Assembly: GCA_027563935.2 (NCBI GenBank)
Contig: CM050448.1
Coordinates: 65,729,843 to 65,793,842 of the forward strand
Source of the DNA: Costus lasius
Lineage: Eukaryota > Streptophyta > Magnoliopsida > Zingiberales > Costaceae
DNA length: 64,000 nt
Reading direction: 5' to 3'
This document shows, in pieces, positions 57,038 to 64,000 of the stretch (the first letter of the stretch is position 1; each line of letters starts with the position of its first letter). Below the pieces are notes generated by a model. The model was given only the letters and a program-made list of their open reading frames with translations. It did no database searches and had not been told where the DNA came from. The position numbers were made by a program, and so were the translations under genes.

Positions 57038-58724
57038 TGTTGGGGTATGCCCTTAAGGCTAATGTTTGAGGCCTTGGGATTCTATCAGTATCATGTATAT
57101 AAACTCTTATGTTTATAAAGGCAATGGTTGTTATTCAGTATGTTACATTGTCTGCTGCAATGAGTGTGCTTCTGAATAATGTCTCAATGCTGTTCAGCTA
57201 GGCTGACATGCTGTAATGTCCTTAGTCGAGATATCTTGGTGAACATGAGACAGCCTTGATATGATTGAGACTAATATGTGTTCTAATCTTATAGGATGCT
57301 TCGAGCATGGAATAAGATGTAGACTCATGGGTACATTGGATGTACTGGACAGACCCTACTAGGATATTCAATTGCTTGTCACAATGTGAATAATCCTTGT
57401 TTGCAACAAGTGGCACATGTCCTCTGACTTGAGATCACTTGTGTTTCTAAATGATGATTGTCATTGTTTTGAGGTAGTTCAATATCATTTGAAAGATAAT
57501 GGTTATAGACTATCTTGGATAATGATCATGAGTCAGGTTAGGACACTAGTGATAGATATAGGATTGCCGTCTCCTTGTTTAAGGAGTGTGATGTTCTAGA
57601 GGGGCCCCCCTAAATGAGATGATTGAGAAAGTGTATGGCCATACCCAGGTGACTATGTTCATCTGGTCTAATCATGCTCATCATATTGGAGTTACAGGCT
57701 TGACATGCTTGTCCAATAAGAACATCCAGTGGCAAAGGAATCATGTATGCCTTGTGAAGTGGATTCACACTTGTGCTGTGGTTTGGGTGTAGTCTTGGAA
57801 GACTATTTCCTTTATATCGGGAGACAGTGATGTGTTGCTAGATACCCCTCACTGATCGTGATAACGAAAGTTATCGTTACCGACATCTAAAGGAAACCCT
57901 CAGGGTCGCACAATTTGATGATATGGCTTACTTAAGTCATATCGTGTGGACTGAATTGTTTGGGTTCAGTTTGAAGGGATTTAGTCTCTGATTGTAAGTG
58001 AGATCTGGTCTGATCATGTTTGATTGATTAGGGCTTGAGATCGGTAAGCTTCGATCGAGAGATTGGATGCTAGATCGGTGAGATCAGGAGCATCAGGAGA
58101 TGAACGGTTAGATCTTGAACCTTTAGGGTTTATTGTGATCTAGACCAATGGCTTGGGTTATTTGGTCTTTGAACCAAATCAAATTGAATCGGCTCATTAC
58201 ATGAGCGCATGGTTCAAAGGGGAAGAAATGGTGATCGGTTCACTTGGTGTGAACGCATCACACATTGAAGGGTTGCCATATTTGGAAGGTGCATTATTCC
58301 AATAGATGGTAACGCCTCCACATGTTTATGAGAGTAACGTCTCTCTTCTCCCTCTTGCGCTCGACGTTGCATTCTCGTGTAGAGAAGTGGTGAACGACGA
58401 GGAGGTCTCGCCAAGCAAGAAGTTCTCCCCCCTTTTTCCATACGGCAAGGACCCTTGAAGAATCTTGCTAGCACAAGGATCACAAGGGGTAGGCGACATC
58501 ATTTTGTGTGCGTCACTTGTGGAGAAGCTCTCGTTTGGTCTTTGCTTCCAAACCGACATCCAATCTAATGGCATTGGTATGATCCCTTTGAGATCTTTTC
58601 GGTTATACAAGTTAATCATATGAACTACATGCGATCTTGATGATGAATTCCCTAGAAATATTACATGCGCCCCCCCTTATTTAGGGTTTCATCTCCTTGC
58701 GCTCCCCCTTGAAGGGGACTTTCA
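57038..58724 (+). mobile_element. 3' LTR of the intact copia element
   Basis: Same length as the 5' LTR with four visible substitutions; followed by TGGGT. Confidence 0.95.
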
Positions 58725-58729
58725 TGGGT

Positions 58730-59042
58730 CTACGTACTACTTGGGTAAATACAAGACTGCAATATCTGCTATTGATGTTGAAGTGATGGCATGTATATAT
58801 TGTTTAGACAGGTTTAGGATATTTTTGTTAGACAAATCTGAATTCACACTCCGCACAGACTGTCAGGCGATTGTTTTCATTCTTTCAGACTGTTACAAGT
58901 AGCAAGCTTGCAAGGAACCGCTGGGTGAATTTCATCAATTATGTGACGACTACTAGAGTTTCTGTCAAGATTGAACACATTAAGGGCTCAAACAACATGG
59001 GAGCCGATAAACTGTCCCGCATAATTGCTACTAACAATATTT
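58730..59042 (+). pseudogene. Caulimovirid RNase H fragment, plus strand
   Basis: Plus-strand reading gives the second half of a pararetroviral RNase H, including a RTDCQAI block (near 58855-58875) and an EHIKGSNN segment near the end. An extra base near 58880 shifts the frame, so the first part and the ORF from 58871 are not continuous. Its first 150 bases are an inverted repeat of 59826-59965. Endogenous copy, inactive. Confidence 0.75.
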
Positions 59043-59569
59043 ATGTTTTGCAGGATTCTCCCAGTTATGAGGTTTTCTCATCAAAAATGACTTTGTCATC
59101 TCAGTACAGGCCTAGTCAACCTAGAAAACAACTTCAACTGAGTCGTTTCAAGAAAGTGGAATTGGTTCCCGTTGAAATTTTATATAAGCACAAGCTTATA
59201 GAAACTAAGCAGAAAGTGTATCAACACTATTCTGAAATTACCCTGAATTGCACTTCCAACAAACAACAACAACTCAATTTTATTATGGAAGAATCAAAGA
59301 AGAAACTAATGCTTCAAGGATACAAAACCATTCATCTTGGATTATGTTTGATTGGTATTCATGGATTACACCGCTCGCAAATAGGGTGTAAGTGTTTAAT
59401 CACCTTGGTAGATACCAGGTTTTCTGATTTGGAAAAGGCTATAATAGGAACAATGGAGGTTGATATGTCAACTAACAAAGAACTGATATATTTTGTTCCT
59501 GACTTTCTCATAACAATAAAATATTCCAGCAAACACATCCAAATCTTAGTTCAAACCAAGGGTTATTAA
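59043..59569 (+). pseudogene. Caulimovirid movement-protein fragment, plus strand
   Basis: Continues in frame from the RNase H piece, with no intergenic region between, and reads as the N-terminal and central part of a 30K-superfamily movement protein (a GLCLIGIHGLH stretch, then CLITLVDTRF and a VPDFLITI stretch). Such proteins enlarge plasmodesmata for cell-to-cell spread. The frame stops at 59567-59569, before the C-terminal part; that part lies on the other strand near 60938-61135. This is a rearranged endogenous copy. Confidence 0.7.
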
Positions 59570-59820
59570 AGTTTCATGAACGGACATAATTTGATGATCA
59601 CCAAAGCCTTGGTTGAAAGGATCAGCATTGCAACTTTAAGTTGCAAATAACTGATGTTCTTGAACACCTTAGTACTCATGGGGTGTTAGCAATAAAAGGA
59701 AAGAAAATTTCTTCTAAAGATATGTGTTTTTTGAATTCTTCGTTCATTTCTATAGAGGGAATAATAGGCTTGTCTTGTATCTTCAAGTCCGGGTTGATGA
59801 TGTCAATTTGACATAACAGT
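59570..59820. other. Rearranged viral DNA
   Basis: Contains TACTCATGGGGTGTTAGC near 59678, which recurs inverted near 61115. No open frame of note; this is the turning point between plus-strand and minus-strand viral pieces. Confidence 0.5.
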
Positions 59821-60105
59821 TTAAAAGAATGAAACAATCGCCTGACAGTCTGTGCGGAGTGTGAATTCAGATTTGTCTAACAGAAATATCTTAAACATGT
59901 CTAAACAATATATACATGCCATCATTTCAGCATCAATAGCAGATATTGCAGTCTTATATTTACCCGAGCAGTATCTAGCAACCTTTTCTTTGCTCTGTGA
60001 ATCACCTCTAGCCGATCTCCATTTTAGAATACCACCCCAGCCTGTTAAGCATCCATCTGTTTCCACAATGATATAGGCATGCATCGTTAGGAGGTAACTC
60101 TAATT
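59821..60105 (-). pseudogene. Caulimovirid RNase H fragment, minus strand
   Basis: An 87-codon frame carries the start of a pararetroviral RNase H (IVETDGCLTGWGG, AEMMACIYCL, RTDCQAIV) and stops where the plus-strand piece at 58730 would continue. The overlap of about 140 bases with 58730-58890 is inverted. The plus-strand ORF 59852-60076 is a shadow. Confidence 0.75.
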
Positions 60106-60268
60106 CTGGTAAAGCTGCAACAATTTTTCTGATCTATCTAATAGAGTCCCAGTCTTGTCTGTTGAATCAGCGTTCACCAATTTTAGAACATTTATTGTAA
60201 AGAGGTCCAGTATACTTGCCAAGATTGGGCACATAATTGCGAGCGTAATTCAAGATTCCTAAAATTCT
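60106..60268 (-). pseudogene. Caulimovirid region between reverse transcriptase and RNase H
   Basis: Continues the reverse transcriptase piece on the minus strand with frame breaks. It matches the short remnant at 48228-48305. Confidence 0.55.
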
Positions 60269-60937
60269 CTAGAGCCCTTTTAAAGTTTCAAGTGATTCAT
60301 TAGGAAATTCGAGCAACTTGGCTACTATATGAGGCTGCAATTTGATCTTTCTGTCTCCAATTTCTAATCCTAGAAATTCAATCTGCGAGACACCTATTTT
60401 CATCTTTGTTTTAGAAATGATCAATCCTTTTGCTTTCACTATATCAAAATACTTTCTCAAATGTGACAGATGTTGTGTGATATCATTAGAAAAAACTAAT
60501 ATATCATCTATATAGACACAAATAAAATCCTCAAACTCTCTGAAAATCTGATCCATTTTTCGTTGAAAAATAGAGGGGGCATTTTTCAACCCGAATGGCA
60601 TCACCAACCATTCAAAGTGTCCTTGCAGACAAACAAAGGCAGTCCATTCAATACTATCATCAGCCATTAGTACCTGATGAAAACCAAACTTTAAGTCAAA
60701 CTTGCTAAAAAATCTTTTTCCCTTTGATTTTGGCAATGAGGAAGTCAATATGTGGCAGCACATATTGGTCTTGTGGGTATTGTCATTTAACCTTTTGTAA
60801 TTACGGACCATGGCAAATCTTTCAATAGAAGGAGGATTGTACTCTTTTAATCCACAAGGTATAGGTTCTGGAGGTGAAATGAATTCCGGAGGTTCTTCAT
60901 CATAAGAAACCATTGGTAGAAAATCCGACTCATCATA
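60269..60937 (-). pseudogene. Caulimovirid reverse transcriptase, copy 1
   Basis: A frame of 214 codons with a proline-rich start, then reverse transcriptase palm motifs: FSKFDLKFGFHQV, MPFGLKNAPSIFQRKMD and the catalytic VYIDDILVF. Part of the finger region is missing, and a short frameshifted stretch lies near 60730-60770 compared with copy 2 (61640-62000). The N-terminal side is fused to sequence that follows a movement-protein piece, not to a protease, so the order is scrambled. Endogenous and inactive. Confidence 0.8.
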
Positions 60938-61135
60938 TCAACTAAACTCTGGCAGTTCTTGGTATGTTCCTAGTACAGAAATAGACTGGCAGAAAGAGAA
61001 ATCTTTTGCTCGCCTATTAACCTCATTGTTCTTACAAATTTCTTGCAAGACCTGATATGTGAAATTTATTCTTGGAGCAACCCCTATTGTCATGAAATTT
61101 TCTTTCCTTTTATTGCTAACACCCCATGAGTACAA
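60938..61135 (-). pseudogene. Caulimovirid movement-protein C-terminal piece
   Basis: Minus-strand frame of 65 codons with SWGVSNKRKENFMTIGVAP. Its first part also occurs on the plus strand near 59680-59715, which links it to the movement protein at 59043-59569. It lies directly upstream of reverse transcriptase copy 1 without coat protein or protease between. Confidence 0.55.
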
Positions 61136-61590
61136 TGACTGCGGATGCCAGTTTTGGAACTCCTCTGAAACTCCTCTGGGAAAGTAGTACCCTAGTTTTG
61201 GAAATAGAGTTTAGAGACTTCTCCTAGAAGATTTTCTACATACATGACTTTGTCAGTGTTATCAGTGAACTGACGGTTTGCACAGTGAGTAATGGTATTG
61301 GACTCCCATCTTCTAATAATATCTTCCCATAAGGAAATATCATTTCCTAATTGTAAAATGGAGCCTGTAGTAGCATTGGCAGTAGGTAAAGCCAGTCACG
61401 ATTCTATTCATGGAGGTTTAGGATACCGAGGTTGTGAGGAACCCACCTCAAGAAATAACTCAGCGACTCTTTGTGTGAATGATGGATCAATAGTAGAAGG
61501 AGGGGAAAAAGCAGGAGGTTGCCTAGTAATTCTGGACATTGGGACGACAACACTACTGCCCTCATCATCTGCCATGGCAAGTCTTTCAAC
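61136..61590 (-). pseudogene. Caulimovirid coat-protein N-terminal region and linker
   Basis: The minus strand reads a Pro/Ser-rich linker (61575-61400) followed by a WEDIIRRWESN segment and VMYVENLLGE, a pattern found at the coat-protein start of endogenous pararetroviruses. Stops interrupt it. The plus-strand ORF 61292-61699 is a shadow. Confidence 0.5.
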
Positions 61591-62925
61591 AGAAGGAGGA
61601 TTGTACTCTTTTACTCTTTTAATTCAGGTCTTTCATCTTTGTTTTAGAAATGATCAATCCTTTTGCTTTCACTATATCAAAAAACTTTCTCAAATGTGAC
61701 AGATGCTATCATAAGAAAAAACTAATATATCGTCTATATAGACACAAATAAAATCCTCAAACTCTCTGAAAATCTAATCCATTTTTCGTTGAAAAATAGA
61801 GGGGGCATTTTTCAACCCGAATGGCATCACCAGCCATTCAAAGTGTCCTTGCAGACAAACAAAGGCAGTCCATTCAATACTATTGTCAGCCATTAGTACC
61901 TGATGAAAAGCAGACTTTAAGTCAAACTTGCTAAAAATCTCTTTCCCTTTGATTTTGGCAATGAGAAAATCAATGTATTGGGCTTCTTCTAAGTGTTTCA
62001 GAATAGGTAGAATATGTTGTTCATAATCTGTTAGTCGGCCCAAATTGTAATAACAAAGTTCCTGGATTTCTGTCATGGTACAATAATCCAATTCCTCTTC
62101 TTCATGAAAAATATTTAGTGCTACTTTCGCACTAATTGTAGTAGTTTGAATCACCTCGACTTTCTTGTAGAAAGTCAGGGTTCCTTGTTCAATTCTCAAT
62201 CCTCCCCGGAAACTATGAACGAAGTTCATCCCAATGATGAGCTGAGTTTGATCCCCAATACTCAAAGGAAGTGCGTATGTAAACGACATAGTATATTTTT
62301 CTTTATTTAATATCAGAAATCCATTTTTTAACCTCTTTGTGGTCACTTGCACGCTATTTACACCATAAATAGTGTATTCTCCTGTTTCCTCATAACAGTG
62401 GGAAGGTAAGGCCGTAGGTGTGATACAACACTTAGAGGCACCCGTATCAAGTATGGCTTGAACATTGTAGGTTTTACCCTCTGTTACTAAGGTAGCAGTC
62501 ATGTTGAGCAAGTTATTACTCACACTTGCATACCGTATTGATTTCTCTTCAACTTTCTTGATCACTTCCTCAGTGATGTGATCATTTTCAATCAATATTC
62601 CCCTTCCTTTGTTCTGACTTTGCTGCAGTGATTTGATCTGATTTTCTAAATCCACTATATGCCTAGCTTGTTCAACAGTTAGGGTTCTTAGGTTAGCAGT
62701 AGGCCGCTTAGGGGGTTGAGACGCTAAGGGAATCTCCAACACAAACTTTAACTTGGCACAAAAAGAGCATACCAAGATATGACACAATTCACACTTTGCC
62801 CTAACCCATTGCACAGTTTTAATTGGACAACACCGACACTTGTTTTCATATGGCTTTATTTCAGGGTGAAAAAGCCACTGATGCATACACTCCATAATGT
62901 TTTTGGCCAAAACATTATGGATCAT
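61591..62925 (-). pseudogene. Caulimovirid coat-protein end, protease and reverse transcriptase, copy 2
   Basis: The 383-codon frame 61774-62925 holds, in order, a cysteine-rich segment with CRCCPIKT and CELCHILVCSFC (putative zinc-binding part of the coat protein), a coiled region, an aspartic protease with AILDTGASKCC, and the start of reverse transcriptase up to FQRKMD. Further reverse transcriptase follows to about 61640 after a frame break near 61774, and then jumps to linker sequence. The finger region is shortened. This is the best preserved viral block of the locus but is truncated on both sides. Endogenous, inactive as it stands. Confidence 0.8.
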
Positions 62926-63065
62926 TAATACTATTTCTGGTTTCCGATCACCATTATCCTCAGAAAACGAATAGAGGTCTAAATCATCAGGATCCTCTCC
63001 TTCATCTACACTGACTATATCAAAATCAATTTCGGGTGAGAGTGTTTTCAGGTGGATGACGGCAT
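62926..63065 (-). pseudogene. Acidic coat-protein segment
   Basis: The frame of 61774-62925 stays open upstream to about 63063 with an acidic run (VDEGEDPDDLDLYSF) and no earlier ATG. A TGA closes it there. It marks the right edge of recognisable viral DNA. Confidence 0.55.
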
Positions 63066-64000
63066 TTCAATTTTTTGGTGAAATTGAAATTTCGGCATTC
63101 GGTGCGTGTGACGAGGAGGAAGGGTGATGTGGAGGGCATCCGGTAAAATTGGACGTGACACTAGTCTTCTAGGCTACTTAAGTGGGCTGATCTTGGTTGG
63201 ATGTGTTGGGAAAGAGGAGGTGCCTTGTACACATACACACACCCAACCTAAGCTAATGCAACCTACTACAATCACAACAAAAATAAATACTTAAAAGAAA
63301 ATAAATCCTAGGCTATCCTCCTAATGCTACCCCATGCACACAAGGTGCTACAAAATGCTGAAATGAAACATAGATCATGCTTATAGCATGATTGTCCAAA
63401 ATGCCTTGCAAATAAATATGCAGGTAAAATCAACATTGGCATATACTGAATCATCCTGGATCAAATGGCCCAAGCTTATCATATTGAGCCCATGCTCTTG
63501 CATCACGAATCCAGCCCAAAATCTTTCCTTTTATAGTTTAATCTGTGTGGGACCCCTCTAAGAAGGTTTCCCCATGATTTGTCTAAGTTTCGATCCGATT
63601 TGGGACTGAATCGAAGAGAATTTTGAGTTGGGTGGAAGTCTTCACGGGTTCACGGCTACAGCTGTGAAAGTTTATGTGAAGAAATCAGCTTATGGTTTTT
63701 GTATGCCAAGTTATTCATGGCTTGTGAATGATTTACGGGTGTGGCTATGAAAGTTTATGTGCAAAACCCAATTTTGGCACAGAACTATCTACTTGTGCAG
63801 CGAGATATTCACTGCCCATGAATGGACTCATGGCTTTGACAGTGAATATCTATCCTTTGTTTTCCTCAAAATTTGATGTGTGGCTTTGTCTTTTCATCGG
63901 GAATCATTCTGTGGCATCAAAACTCGCTAAATCCATCGTTTTAAAGTGGTATTGCCTGCATTTGCATAAAAACCAAGAAAAGTGAAGATTCTATACAGTA
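63066..64000. other. Right-hand flank with decayed repeat units
   Basis: 63066-63640: no gene or known repeat recognised. 63640-63900: loose repeats of GGCTACAGCTGTGAAAGTTT and GGTGTGGCTATGAAAGTTTA type, which resemble the worn palindromic units at 23490-23765. The ORF at 63728-63985 falls in these repeats and is not supported. Confidence 0.4.

Larger units (their letters stand above)
49596..58724 (+). mobile_element. Intact, young copia element (BARE/Angela-like)
   Basis: Complete 9129-bp element: LTRs of 1687 bp each (49596-51282, 57038-58724), target duplication TGGGT on both sides (49591-49595, 58725-58729), primer site, leader, single gag-pol frame and purine tract. I count four differences between the LTRs (near 49790, 50048, 50499, 50872), about 0.24 percent. 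With the often used rate of 1.3e-8 per site per year that is roughly 0.1 million years. It entered a caulimovirid remnant. All parts needed for autonomous movement appear present. Confidence 0.95.

Noticed and set aside
1..64000. CRISPR arrays, bacterial operons, riboswitches, rRNA genes
   Set aside because: None seen. The tandem repeats present are retrotransposon arrays, minisatellites and microsatellites of a plant nuclear genome.

Overview
The window is nuclear DNA of a flowering plant. One ordinary host gene is visible, a chloroplast-lipid galactosyltransferase (DGD2) in four coding exons on the minus strand. Almost everything else is LTR retrotransposon, decayed LTR, non-autonomous element or endogenous pararetrovirus. 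There are no bacterial features (operons, ribosome binding sites, CRISPR). I cannot fix the species from the sequence.

Layout. 1-6148: a minus-strand Athila-type Ty3/gypsy element whose 3' end lies outside the window. 6149-6787: a chromovirus-like gag remnant. 6788-23416: a nest. An inverted copia element, reduced to two LTR pieces, was entered by a plus-strand copia element (7750-21271, flanked by the 5-bp duplication CCAAC). That element's 5' LTR was in turn entered by a plus-strand Athila-type element (about 7919-14849). 23417-26749: decayed LTR remnants and AT-rich DNA.

26750-44950: the DGD2 gene. Its exons join in frame to a 468-residue protein. The third coding intron is about 15.9 kb and holds, on the opposite strand, a Tekay/Del-like chromovirus remnant with LTRs of about 2.7 and 3.2 kb. 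A 2.65-kb gag-only element with 216-bp LTRs and target duplication GATAC sits inside its integrase. The same intron carries a 954-bp CACTG-ended inverted-repeat element filled with a GC-rich 37-bp minisatellite. Upstream of the gene, a TATA box and a GC-rich block ending in a good splice donor suggest a 5' UTR exon and a 5' UTR intron.

48228-63065: a scrambled endogenous caulimovirid locus with fragments on both strands, stops and frameshifts. It was recently entered by a complete BARE/Angela-like copia element (49596-58724). That element has a single 1294-codon gag-pol frame, LTRs of 1687 bp each with four visible differences, and a perfect TGGGT duplication.

The most unusual structures are three. 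First, two Athila-type elements share the order protease, conserved 45-nt motif, palindromic array, ORF1, with no reverse transcriptase or integrase. Second, a tandem array of roughly 70-75 bp built on a TTACGGC...GCCGTAA palindrome occurs both in the LTRs and in the internal spacer of these elements. Third, the CACTG element is packed with minisatellite. All calls come from reading the sequence; no database search was run.
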